Numbered from the stretch's first letter, positions 1 through 6,946 are shown. The stretch is 16,009 nt of DNA from Collinsella sp. (GCA_019414515.1 DXLX01000037.1:1-16009); one strand, 5' to 3'. The notes: generated from the letters alone by a model not told the origin. Numbers and translations: made by a program.

Positions 1-33
1 AGATGACACCATAGGTTGAGCAAAAGTCAGCGA

Positions 34-132
34 GCGGGCCGCATTTGTGACAAGGTGACGTGAAACGAAAGGGCGCCGACCTTCTGGTCGCGCCCTTGAA
101 GTTGAACGTCAGATTGTCCAAATGCGGCCCGC
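34..132. repeat. Near-perfect inverted repeat enclosing a terminator hairpin
   Basis: The arm at 34-53 is the reverse complement of 114-132, apart from one extra base (t48). The arms give about 19 paired bases and enclose the smaller hairpin at 69-97. On the minus strand this falls in the 3' untranslated region of the RGG-tail gene, so the transcript could fold into one long stem topped by the inner hairpin. The pairing is read directly from sequence; its role is inferred (3' end protection, termination, or a protein-binding site). Confidence 0.6.
66..97 (-). terminator. Intrinsic terminator of the RGG-tail gene
   Basis: A stem of 12 pairs with one bulged C (69-81 with 86-97) closes on a four-base loop (82-85). 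On the minus strand it is followed by a T-rich run (TTTCGTTT, revcomp of 63-70). It lies about 75 bases past the stop of the minus-strand gene ending at 173. Confidence 0.65.
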
Positions 133-145
133 GCAGCGTCGGCCC

Positions 146-173
146 GTTACGGCGTTTGGTAAAACGCCGTAAC
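146..173 (-). other. 12-bp perfect hairpin touching the stop codon of the RGG-tail gene
   Basis: Positions 146-157 pair perfectly with 162-173 around a four-base loop. The arm overlaps the stop codon (cta at 173-175 on the plus strand). There is no T-run after it on the minus strand, so it is unlikely to be a terminator by itself. It may shield the 3' end of the message or act in ribosome release. Its function is unknown. Confidence 0.5.
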
Positions 174-1084
174 TAAAAACGATTGCCGCGGAAGCCGCCA
201 CCGTTGCGGCCACCACGGTCGCCGCCACGGCCACCGCGGTCGTTACCACGGTTGCCGCCAAAGCCGCCACGGTTGCCACCGCGGTCGCCATAGCCACCAC
301 GGTTGCCGCCAAAGCCGCCGCGACCGCCACGGTCGCCGCCGCGGTCACCAAAGCCGCCACGGCCACCGCGATCGCCACCGCGACCGCCACGGTCGCCACC
401 ACGGCCACCGCGATCGCCAAAGCCGCCGCGACCGCCACGGTCGCCGCCACGGCCACCGCGATCGTCACGGCCGCCGCGAGGACCGCGGTCCTCGTCCAGG
501 CCCATGGCGACGAGCGGAGCGATAACCTTATCGAGAGCGGCCATCAGCTCGGTGGCCTCCTCGTAAGAAAGCTCGGGCAGGAGCTTCTCCTTCTTGTTGG
601 CAAGCTCGACCAGGCCCTCAGCGGCATCCTCGGCAGCGAAGACGACGATCTTGCGCATATCGCCCTCGGCGTCGTCGATGCGGCCGACCAGATCGGCAGC
701 CTCGGCCTCGGCCATCAGGCCATCGAGCTCACGGAGGCGCATGCCCAGCAGGTCGGACATTTCCTTCTGCTCCATCTTGGGCTTGAGGTCAAGAAGCTTG
801 ATGGCGCGCTCGATGTTCGCCATGCGCTCGGCCTTGGCCTCCTCCTCCTTGGAAATAGCAAAGCGACGGCTACGCAGCAGGCGGGCGGCCTTCTGCATCT
901 TATCCATCAGCTCTTCGTCATCGTAATCAGCGGCGGCCTCGACAACCTCGGCCTCCTCCTCGGCGGAAACCTCGTCAGCAGCCTCAACCTCAGCAGCTTC
1001 GGTCTCCACGGTCTCGACTGCCTCGACCTCGGCAGCCATGGTCTCGTTCTCGGTCTCGTTCATGATCTCTTCGTTCTCGGACAT
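173..1084 (-). CDS. Winged-helix (MarR-like) protein with acidic N-terminus and RGG-rich C-terminal tail
   Basis: This 303-residue protein has three parts. Residues 1-57 are strongly acidic (Glu/Asp/Ala rich). Residues about 60-195 are helical and resemble a MarR-type winged helix: the stretch around 90-125 (ERAIKLLDL, then EMSDLLGMRLRELDGLMAEA) reads as helix-turn-helix, followed by a wing-like segment with DMRKIVVFA at 142-150 and a dimerisation-like helix near 172-193. Residues 200-303 are almost only Arg, Gly, Asp, Phe and Asn, with about 20 RGG triplets. RGG tails in other proteins bind RNA and promote condensation, so a nucleic-acid-binding role is likely, but the target cannot be read from sequence. 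The ATG start is preceded by AAGGAG four bases upstream. The gene lies 152 bases downstream of the MFS gene on the same strand with no terminator seen between them, so read-through is possible. The MarR assignment is by pattern only. Confidence 0.85.
   Translation of the reverse strand: MSENEEIMNETENETMAAEVEAVETVETEAAEVEAADEVSAEEEAEVVEAAADYDDEELMDKMQKAARLLRSRRFAISKEEEAKAERMANIERAIKLLDLKPKMEQKEMSDLLGMRLRELDGLMAEAEAADLVGRIDDAEGDMRKIVVFAAEDAAEGLVELANKKEKLLPELSYEEATELMAALDKVIAPLVAMGLDEDRGPRGGRDDRGGRGGDRGGRGGFGDRGGRGGDRGGRGGDRGGRGGFGDRGGDRGGRGGFGGNRGGYGDRGGNRGGFGGNRGNDRGGRGGDRGGRNGGGFRGNRF
183..490 (-). repeat. Low-complexity tandem repeat encoding the RGG tail
   Basis: Imperfect short repeats (plus-strand units such as ccgccacggtcgcc and ccaccgcgatcgcc) run through about 300 bases and encode the Arg-Gly-Gly tail. 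Near-identical longer blocks around 315-345 and 380-460 suggest expansion and contraction by slippage. The tail length therefore probably varies between strains (inference). Confidence 0.75.
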
Positions 1085-1236
1085 GAGACTCCTTCTTGGC
1101 CCTCTCGGGCATCATCGCCCCATTCGCGGGGCCCGTCGCGCACTCTTTGCGCTTTAAACATTCATGCCTCTCGGCAAAACGTCCATTAGTTTATGGTGTC
1201 GCCATTCAATCTAGCTGCAGAATCTATGTGCACACA

Positions 1237-2652
1237 TTAATGCGACATGTGCGACTCGCGACGAGCGTACACCAGCGACGTCGCGAACCCAACCACGGCA
1301 ATTACAGCCGCCACACGCACGGCAGTTGCAAATCCAATCGCCTGGGCAACGTCCGTCGCAGCGCCAGTGACACCGGCAGTCGCCGCAGAACTCGAGAGCA
1401 GGCCGATAAACAGCGACGGGCCAAACGATGCGGCAATCATGTTCCACGTGTTGAGCAATGCCGTTCCGTGAGGATGCTCAGCGGCGGGCAGCGTCTCCAA
1501 GCCGGCCGTTTGCGAGGGGCTCAGCACCAAACCGACTCCGGCATACACCACAACGGTCAGCGCCACGACGACGCCGATGTTCATGCTTGCCGCCGTCATC
1601 GAGATGGCAGTCTGTCCCACGGCAATCAGGGCAAAGCCGACCGGCAGCAGCGGCCATGCGCCACGGGCGTCCATCACACGTCCGCCCACAATCGAGGTCA
1701 CGGCGTTGCAGGCAATCGCCTGCAAAATGAGCAGGCCCGCAATAAGTGCGGTCATGCCGTATGCGCCCTCAAAATAGAGCGGCAACAAAACGCTCATCGA
1801 GAACGTCGTCATCATCGACACCACCACAAGCAGGCACGCAGGCCAAAAGCAAACGCTCGCCATGGGACGCACGTTAAGCACCGGATGCTCGAGCTTGAGC
1901 TGACGGGCCGCAAACAGGCCGAGCAGCACAACGGCGGCGAAAAGCGCCACGACACCGGCAATCAGATTGGCCGAGAACTCGCCTACGGAATACACAAATG
2001 CCGTAATGCCGGCCGCGAGCAAAACAACCGACAGAATATCAAGCGTGGTGTTCGAGCGCTCTCCGACATTCTGAACAAGCTTAACGCCCGCCGCGGCGAC
2101 CGCAATGCCGCCCGCCAGCGGCACTACGAATACCGCCCTCCAGCCAAATAACGTGCACATAAGACCGCTGATCACGGGTCCAAACGCCGGTCCTAGCGTA
2201 ATGCAGGCGCCGCCCAGGCTCAGATACAGACCGAGCTTCTCGCGCGGGGCACAAGACAGCACCACATTCATCATGAGCGGGAACAAGATGCCCGATCCCG
2301 CAGCCTGCAAAATACGGCTTGGCAGCAAAACGCTAAACGACGGAGCGACCAGGCACAGGACTTCGCCGGCGACCATGCATCCGCATGCGAAAAACAGCAG
2401 CTTGCGCGTCGAGAAACGACCGGACAGGAAGGCCATGATGGCCGTAAAGATCGACGTCACGATCATGTAGCCCGAAACGAGCCACTGCGCCGTGGTGGCA
2501 CTCACCAAAAAGGCTGCCATAATGTCGTGCAACGCCACGTTAATGATGTTCTCGTTAAACGCGGCAACAAAGGCTGCAATATACATTACGACGAGAAGCG
2601 CCGCAGTGCCGGATGGCGTTACTTTAACTTGTTGCTGAGATTTGCTCCCCAT
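1237..2652 (-). CDS. MFS multidrug efflux transporter, DHA2 (EmrB/QacA) type
   Basis: This 471-residue membrane protein consists almost entirely of hydrophobic helices and is a little short for the usual 14-helix DHA2 proteins. Family marks are NENIINVALHDI at 33-44 in the first helix, a motif-A-like loop with GRFSTRKLL near 78-86, and a clear motif C (TLGPAFGPVISG, 152-163), the antiporter motif of drug/proton exchangers. It is expected to pump cationic or amphipathic compounds out in exchange for protons; the substrate is unknown. The reading frame is open far upstream to 3063, but the ATG at 2652 is chosen because it has AGGAAGG seven bases before it and starts a normal N-terminus; the longer form would overlap the divergent deformylase gene. 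The leader contains two hairpins, one of which could hide the ribosome binding site. Confidence 0.9.
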   Translation of the reverse strand: MGSKSQQQVKVTPSGTAALLVVMYIAAFVAAFNENIINVALHDIMAAFLVSATTAQWLVSGYMIVTSIFTAIMAFLSGRFSTRKLLFFACGCMVAGEVLCLVAPSFSVLLPSRILQAAGSGILFPLMMNVVLSCAPREKLGLYLSLGGACITLGPAFGPVISGLMCTLFGWRAVFVVPLAGGIAVAAAGVKLVQNVGERSNTTLDILSVVLLAAGITAFVYSVGEFSANLIAGVVALFAAVVLLGLFAARQLKLEHPVLNVRPMASVCFWPACLLVVVSMMTTFSMSVLLPLYFEGAYGMTALIAGLLILQAIACNAVTSIVGGRVMDARGAWPLLPVGFALIAVGQTAISMTAASMNIGVVVALTVVVYAGVGLVLSPSQTAGLETLPAAEHPHGTALLNTWNMIAASFGPSLFIGLLSSSAATAGVTGAATDVAQAIGFATAVRVAAVIAVVGFATSLVYARRESHMSH

Positions 2653-2660
2653 GCATTTCC

Positions 2661-2727
2661 TTCCTCTTGGAACGACAGTCGCATCGCCCCAGAGGAACAG
2701 TCCAGGGCGAAAAATGAGCCCTAGACT
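2661..2727 (-). promoter_or_regulatory. Structured 5' leader of the MFS gene (possible RBS-sequestering hairpin)
   Basis: On the minus strand, 2727-2718 pairs with 2708-2699 (ten positions, one mismatch, loop 2717-2709). Directly after it, TTCCTCT (2697-2691) is the exact complement of AGAGGAA (2667-2661), which overlaps the ribosome binding site of the MFS gene. Such an arrangement could reduce translation until the leader is refolded, as in translational attenuation of some drug pumps. The pairing is seen; the regulation is inferred. Confidence 0.35.
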
Positions 2728-2857
2728 TACGCCAGACGCCGTACACGACGAGTCTGACAACATGGTCCAACCTCGAAAGATTGTAACGCGGACGCACAGC
2801 TTTCCTTCCGCGCTATTATTAAAAGTCCACGAAAGCATAAGACATGAGGAGCCCGCC

Positions 2858-3268
2858 ATGATCAAGCCCATCATGAAATCCGAGTTCTTTTTGCGCCTGC
2901 CTTCCGAAGACGCAGGACCCGACGATGCCGCGACCGGGCAGGACCTCCTGGATACGCTCCACGAGCATGAGCACGAGTGCGTGGGCCTCGCCGCCAACAT
3001 GATCGGGGTGCGCAAACGCATCATCTGCGTAAAGGACGGCAACAGGGCGCTCCTGATGTACAACCCTCAAATTCTTGAGCAGGTCAATGCCTATCAGACG
3101 AGCGAAGGATGCCTCTCGCTGGCCGGCGAGCGTCCCTGTACCCGATATCGCCGCATTAAGGTTGAGTATTTGGACGAGAACTTTGTCCGCCGCATCAAAA
3201 ACTTCTCGGGCTACACCGCCGAGATCATCCAGCACGAAATCGACCACTGCCAAGGAATAGTTATATAG
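2858..3268 (+). CDS. def: Short-family peptide deformylase
   Basis: This 136-residue protein has the peptide deformylase motifs: GLAANM at 43-48 (motif 1), EGCLS at 83-87 with metal ligand Cys85 (motif 2), and HEIDH at 126-130 with ligands His126 and His130 and catalytic Glu127 (motif 3). The enzyme removes formyl from the initiator methionine of new proteins at the ribosome. The usual Gln of motif 1 (GxGLAAxQ), which stabilises the oxyanion, is Met48 here. To my knowledge this variant is shared by a group of short, C-terminally trimmed deformylases in Gram-positive bacteria. Length is below the usual 150-190 because the C-terminal helix after motif 3 is almost absent. The ATG has AGGAG seven bases upstream (start of MIKPIM); a longer in-frame extension to 2642 lacks coding character. 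A paralogue lies at 10479-10898. Confidence 0.85.
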   Translation: MIKPIMKSEFFLRLPSEDAGPDDAATGQDLLDTLHEHEHECVGLAANMIGVRKRIICVKDGNRALLMYNPQILEQVNAYQTSEGCLSLAGERPCTRYRRIKVEYLDENFVRRIKNFSGYTAEIIQHEIDHCQGIVI

Positions 3269-3285
3269 TTGCGCCAATTCAAGAA

Positions 3286-3317
3286 AGCTCCCTGCAGCCA
3301 AGCAACTGCAGGGAGCT
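3286..3317. terminator. Bidirectional terminator between the deformylase and HTH-AlaA genes
   Basis: A perfect 12-bp stem (3286-3297 with 3306-3317) with an eight-base loop lies between two converging genes. T-tracts are weak on both sides (cttcat on plus, ttcttg on minus), but the stem is strong and the position fits shared termination. Confidence 0.7.
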
Positions 3318-3342
3318 CTTCATAGTGCGGAACTTCTATCCC

Positions 3343-4863
3343 CTACGCCTGGCGGTAGTGATCAAAGAAATCGGCGAGGTCTTCGAGCGACTCTTTGAGC
3401 ACTTCCATGCGCGGCAGGTACACGATGCGGAAGTGATCGGGCTCGGCCCAGTTAAAGCCGCCGCCGCGCGTGATCAGAATCTTCTTCTCGTGCAGCAGGT
3501 CGAGGGCAAACTGCTCGTCATCGGTGATGTTGAACTTCTTAACATCCATCTTGGGGAAGATATAGAACGCCGCGCGCGGCTTGACCACCGAGATGCCATC
3601 GATCTTGTTGAGTGCCTCATACACAAAGTTGCGCTGCTCGTAGACACGACCGCCGGGACGGATGTAGTCGTTGACCGACTGATGGCCACCGAGCGCCGTC
3701 TGGACGATCGACTGGGCCGGCACGTTGGAGCACAGGCGCATGTTAGAGAGCATGTTGATACCCATAATGAAGTCGCTCATGCAGCGCTGGTTGCCCGAAA
3801 GCACCATCCAGCCAATACGATAGCCCGCGATCATGTGCGACTTGGAAAGGCCGCTAAAGGTAACGCAGGGCAGATCGGGAGCGAGCGAGGCAATCGAGAC
3901 GTGCTCGTAGCCGTCCATGCACAGACGGTCGTAGATCTCATCGGCAAAGATCATCAGCTGATGCCTGCGCGCAACCTCGACGATGCCCTCGAGCACCTCG
4001 CGCGGGTAGACCGAGCCCGTGGGGTTGTTGGGGTTGATGATGACGAGGGCCTTGGTCGCGCTCGTGATCTTGGACTCCATATCCTCCAGGTCGGGATACC
4101 AATCCGCCTGCTCATCGCATAGATAGTGCACGGGATGACCGCCGGCGAGGGTTGCGCACGCCGTCCAGAGCGGATAGTCGGGGCTGGGGATCAAAATCTC
4201 GTCGCCATTGTCGAGCAGAGCGTTCATCGAAAGCTGAATGAGTTCGGACACGCCGTTGCCCGTGTAGATATGCTCCATCTGAACATTGGGCAGGCCCTTG
4301 ATCTGCGAATACTGCATGATCGCCTTGCGCGCAGAGAACAGGCCGCGCGAATTGGAATAGCCTTCGCAGTCGGGCAGCTGCTGGCGCATGTCCTTGATAA
4401 CCTCGTCGGGCGTGCGAAAACCGAAGGGCGCCGGGTTGCCGATATTGAGCTTGAGGATGCGCTCGCCCTCGTCCTCCATACGGGCAGCCTCGTCGACGAC
4501 GGGACCGCGCACGTCATACAGGACGTTATCGAGCTTGGTGGATTTAGAAAAAGTACGCATGGTGGTGCTCCTTGGAATTTGAGCTGAGAGACTAGGTTCG
4601 GATTTGGCAACGTTATGGGACGAGGACGTCTCGACTTGATCGGCGTCACTGGCGAGCAGCCAGGAAACATCGACCTCCAAAATACGGGCGAGCAGCTCTG
4701 CCACATCGCGCCGCGGGATCGTCTTGCCGCTCACATATTGGCTCATCTGACTCTTGCCGAGTTTTTTGCCGAGCATCTCCGATGCGCGGATTACGTCCGA
4801 CTGGCGAACGTCGCGATCGGACATAGTCTGTCGCAGGCGATCGCAAAACGTCTCTTGGGCCAC
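3343..4863 (-). CDS. alaA: XRE-type HTH domain fused to AlaA-like alanine aminotransferase
   Basis: This 506-residue fusion starts with a GTG codon preceded by AAGGAGG at a five-base gap. Residues 4-72 form a lambda-repressor/XRE-like HTH (LGKSQMSQYVSGKTIPRRD at 35-53). Residues 73-100 are a Ser-rich linker. From residue 102 it matches E. coli AlaA closely from memory: LNIGNPAPFGF (139-149), SPDYPLW (227-233), INPNNPTG (276-283), DEIYD (308-312), PLP-binding Lys341 in FSGLSK, Arg349 in AGYRIGW, and C-terminal HFRIVYLP with the substrate-carboxylate Arg. The enzyme moves the amino group between glutamate and pyruvate using PLP to make alanine. The HTH suggests the enzyme also binds DNA, probably its own promoter. 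A strong internal RBS could also give a free 405-residue AlaA. HTH-aminotransferase fusions are known in some Actinobacteria such as bifidobacteria. Confidence 0.92.
   Translation of the reverse strand: MAQETFCDRLRQTMSDRDVRQSDVIRASEMLGKKLGKSQMSQYVSGKTIPRRDVAELLARILEVDVSWLLASDADQVETSSSHNVAKSEPSLSAQIPRSTTMRTFSKSTKLDNVLYDVRGPVVDEAARMEDEGERILKLNIGNPAPFGFRTPDEVIKDMRQQLPDCEGYSNSRGLFSARKAIMQYSQIKGLPNVQMEHIYTGNGVSELIQLSMNALLDNGDEILIPSPDYPLWTACATLAGGHPVHYLCDEQADWYPDLEDMESKITSATKALVIINPNNPTGSVYPREVLEGIVEVARRHQLMIFADEIYDRLCMDGYEHVSIASLAPDLPCVTFSGLSKSHMIAGYRIGWMVLSGNQRCMSDFIMGINMLSNMRLCSNVPAQSIVQTALGGHQSVNDYIRPGGRVYEQRNFVYEALNKIDGISVVKPRAAFYIFPKMDVKKFNITDDEQFALDLLHEKKILITRGGGFNWAEPDHFRIVYLPRMEVLKESLEDLADFFDHYRQA
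4558..4573 (-). promoter_or_regulatory. Internal ribosome binding site and ATG at the HTH/aminotransferase junction
   Basis: Inside the fusion gene, AAGGAG (4573-4568) sits seven bases before an in-frame ATG (4560-4558). Initiation there would give a 405-residue aminotransferase without the HTH, the same length as stand-alone E. coli AlaA. The site encodes only linker residues (IPRSTTM), so it is not forced by a protein motif. Confidence 0.5.
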
Positions 4864-4884
4864 TAGAACCTCCTTGCTGGCAAA

Positions 4885-4966
4885 GTTCAATTTATAGAAC
4901 ACGAATTGAACCTGAGTTCAATTTAGGCAGCAGTATAGCGCGGCACATTATCCGAAAGTTCAATTT
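4885..4966. promoter_or_regulatory. Four-copy GTTCAATT operator candidate upstream of HTH-AlaA
   Basis: GTTCAATT(T) occurs at 4885-4893, 4916-4924 and 4958-4966 on plus and at 4904-4911 on minus. The second and third copies by position form an exact dyad AATTGAAC-N4-GTTCAATT (4904-4923). The three same-strand copies start 31 and 42 bases apart, close to three and four helical turns. They overlap the region where the minus-strand promoter must lie (a possible -35 TTGAAC at 4921-4916 and -10 TATAAA at 4896-4891, with a long 19-base spacer). The best candidate binder is the HTH domain encoded just downstream. Confidence 0.6.
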
Positions 4967-4977
4967 CACAAGAAAAT

Positions 4978-5019
4978 GTACCGAGCCTCGAGAATTGTCC
5001 CAAAGTAGACAACAGGTAC
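4978..5019 (-). terminator. Weak candidate terminator of the LysR gene
   Basis: Just past the LysR stop, the minus-strand RNA can pair GTACC (revcomp of 5015-5019) with GGTAC (revcomp of 4978-4982), and inside it TTGTC with GACAA (5012-5008 with 4999-4995). ATTTTCTTGTG follows. The stems are short, so this is a tentative call. Confidence 0.3.
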
Positions 5020-5025
5020 GCGCTT

Positions 5026-5883
5026 TTAGAGATATTCAAGAAAACGAGCCGCCGCAAGCGAAACGTCAGCGGTGCGGTATATGGCGTTGATCTGCCGATG
5101 AGGATGTCCCTCGAGCGGGCGCACGGCAACATCGAACTGGCAGCGGCGCAAGATGAGCGCCGGAAGAATGCTCACGCCCAGACCGTCCTCGACCATGGCC
5201 ATAATCGCATAATCATCCCAGGTCGACAGCTTAGAGCGCACCGCCAGGCCCGCGCGGCGAAACAGCGGCGTAATCTCATCATCTGTGCCGCGTTCCAGCA
5301 GAATAAACTGCTCGTTGGCCAAATCGGCAAGAGAGACGACCTCCGCCGCGGCAAGCAAAGAGCCTGTTGGCACTACCGCCATTAACTCGTCTCGCACCAA
5401 CGGCCGCGACGCCATGCCGGCGCCGCGTGGTTCGCGCGGAATAAAGCCCAGGTCGCAGCGACCTTCCGCCACCCATTGCTCAATCTCGGAGTAATCACCC
5501 ATCAGCAGCTCGTAATCGATGTCCGGGTGATCGGCGCGAAAGCGCGCAATCACCGGCGGCAGCACGTGGGTCGCCACGCTCGAAAATGTACCGATGCAGA
5601 TTTTGCCGCGCATGAGCCCACGCATCTCATCCACCCGTCGCTGCAAGCGAGTGAATTCCTCGCATAACGCCTCAACAGCCGGCATAACTTGCCGCCCGTC
5701 GGCAGAAAGCACTACGCCCTCGCGGCTTCTATCAAGCACTTTAAAGCCCCAGTCGGCCTCAAGATCGGCCACCATACGGCTCACGCCCGACTGCGAATAG
5801 CTCAGCCGCTCGGCGGCGCGCGTAAAACTGCCGGCGCGCACGGTCTCGAGTAGGACCTGCATCTTTTGAACATTCGTTTCCAC
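5026..5883 (-). CDS. LysR-family transcriptional regulator
   Basis: This 285-residue protein has an N-terminal winged HTH (residues 5-62; AGSFTRAAERLSYSQSGVSR at 17-36 is a typical LysR recognition region) and a C-terminal substrate-binding domain (about 95-285; KICIGTFSS at 94-102, DLGFIP, GLGVSILP). LysR proteins act as tetramers that respond to a small ligand and usually control a divergent neighbour. Here the EamA permease gene is transcribed away 118 bases upstream, so that permease is the likely target. The GTG start at 5883 is preferred over in-frame ATGs upstream because GGAGGGG precedes it and the resulting N-terminus (METNVQKMQVLLETV) has normal LysR length. The ligand is unknown. 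Confidence 0.92.
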   Translation of the reverse strand: METNVQKMQVLLETVRAGSFTRAAERLSYSQSGVSRMVADLEADWGFKVLDRSREGVVLSADGRQVMPAVEALCEEFTRLQRRVDEMRGLMRGKICIGTFSSVATHVLPPVIARFRADHPDIDYELLMGDYSEIEQWVAEGRCDLGFIPREPRGAGMASRPLVRDELMAVVPTGSLLAAAEVVSLADLANEQFILLERGTDDEITPLFRRAGLAVRSKLSTWDDYAIMAMVEDGLGVSILPALILRRCQFDVAVRPLEGHPHRQINAIYRTADVSLAAARFLEYL

Positions 5884-5928
5884 GGCACCCCTCCACATAT
5901 GCATGAGCTTTTGTCATGTTATCTATGA

Positions 5929-5934
5929 ATTATA
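5929..5934 (-). promoter_or_regulatory. -10 element of the LysR gene
   Basis: TATAAT on the minus strand matches the -10 consensus exactly and lies 45 bases before the GTG start. No good -35 is seen at 17-18 bases; that place borders the palindrome at 5955-5973, which would fit autoregulation. Confidence 0.5.
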
Positions 5935-5954
5935 TTCGCTTTTCTTCTATAGCC

Positions 5955-5973
5955 TGTTCACCCATAGTGAACA
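5955..5973. promoter_or_regulatory. LysR-type operator palindrome
   Basis: TGTTCAC and GTGAACA form a perfect seven-base dyad around five bases. It contains the LysR signature T-N11-A (T5958, A5970). Its place between the divergent LysR and EamA genes is where a LysR regulator normally binds. Confidence 0.6.
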
Positions 5974-6001
5974 TGCTCGGATATAGAGGGGATTTCAGCG
6001 C

Positions 6002-6913
6002 ATGAACAACGGACTGTTTACGTACTTAGCAGCATTGCTATTGTTTGGCTCCAACGGCATCATCGCCGCTGCCATTGCGCTGCCGAGCTCCGATATCGTG
6101 CTACTGCGCACGTTTTTGGGCGCACTCTCGCTTGTCACCATCCTCGCCGTCACCCAACGCCATAAGCTGCAGGCGCCATCCCGCCCCCGCGAAGCCGCAG
6201 CCCTCCTCCTCTCGGGAGCCGCGCTGGGCGCCAGCTGGATTTTTCTGTTCCGCGCCTACCAGACGATTGACGTCGGCGTATCCTCGCTGCTGTACTACTG
6301 CGGCCCCATCATCGTCATGGCGCTCTCCCCGCTCATCTTTGGCGAAAAGCTGACCGGCAGCAAAATCGCCGGCTTTATCGCCGTCGCCTGCGGTGCTTTT
6401 CTCATTGCGGCACAAGGTCTAGGCGGCAATATGCCCATTGCGGGTATCGCTTGCGGCATCGCCTCGGCCTTCTGCTATGCATTGGTGGTCATCGCCAGCA
6501 AGGGTGCGCCGCACATCGAGGGCCTCGAGAACTCCGCGCTCCAGGTGAGCGCCGCCTTTTTGACCGCGCTGGTCCTTACGCTCCTCACGCAGGGCGCCCC
6601 CTCATTCCTGTCCGCCGGCGTCGCCGCCAGTATTGATTGGCGCGCCGTCGTCATGCTCGGCGTCGTCAACACCGGCATCGGCTGCCTGCTCTACTTTAGC
6701 GCCGTCGCCAAACTGCCCGTCCAGACCGTCGCCGCCGTCGGCTACCTCGAGCCGCTTTCGGCGGTCGTGTTCTCGGCCGTCCTTTTGGGCGAAGCCATAA
6801 CACCGGTCCGTCTGATGGGCGCCGTGCTTATCATCGGCGGCGCGATCTTTTGCGAACTCGCCGGCAAACGCGCAAACGCCAAGGCTGGCATCGCCCAGGC
6901 AGCACGTGCTTAA
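6002..6913 (+). CDS. EamA-family (DMT superfamily) permease
   Basis: This 303-residue protein is predicted from its hydrophobic pattern to have ten membrane helices in two repeated EamA halves (about 5-137 and 147-287). Each half ends with the family pattern of Pro-containing helix then Gly-Glu: SLLYYCGPIIVMALSP with GEK (95-116) and GYLEPLSAVVFSAVLLGEA (247-265). Such proteins mostly export amino acids or other small metabolites; the substrate cannot be told from sequence. The start has GAGGGG about ten bases upstream. The gene is divergent from the LysR gene and probably under its control. Confidence 0.9.
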   Translation: MNNGLFTYLAALLLFGSNGIIAAAIALPSSDIVLLRTFLGALSLVTILAVTQRHKLQAPSRPREAAALLLSGAALGASWIFLFRAYQTIDVGVSSLLYYCGPIIVMALSPLIFGEKLTGSKIAGFIAVACGAFLIAAQGLGGNMPIAGIACGIASAFCYALVVIASKGAPHIEGLENSALQVSAAFLTALVLTLLTQGAPSFLSAGVAASIDWRAVVMLGVVNTGIGCLLYFSAVAKLPVQTVAAVGYLEPLSAVVFSAVLLGEAITPVRLMGAVLIIGGAIFCELAGKRANAKAGIAQAARA

Positions 6914-6946
6914 AGCCCCTGCTTTGAAATGCTACCTGCGTACATA

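Noticed and set aside
183..490. CRISPR-like or satellite array
   Set aside because: The repeats are short, irregular and keep a reading frame for Arg-Gly-Gly on the minus strand. There are no unique spacers of constant length.
1096..2151. Long plus-strand reading frame opposite the MFS gene (351 codons)
   Set aside because: It is antisense to a clear MFS transporter, and its translation is Arg/His-rich without domains: a shadow caused by high GC.
2653..3063. N-terminal extension of the MFS protein to 3063
   Set aside because: It would overlap the deformylase gene antisense, has no domain character, and the ATG at 2652 has its own good ribosome binding site.
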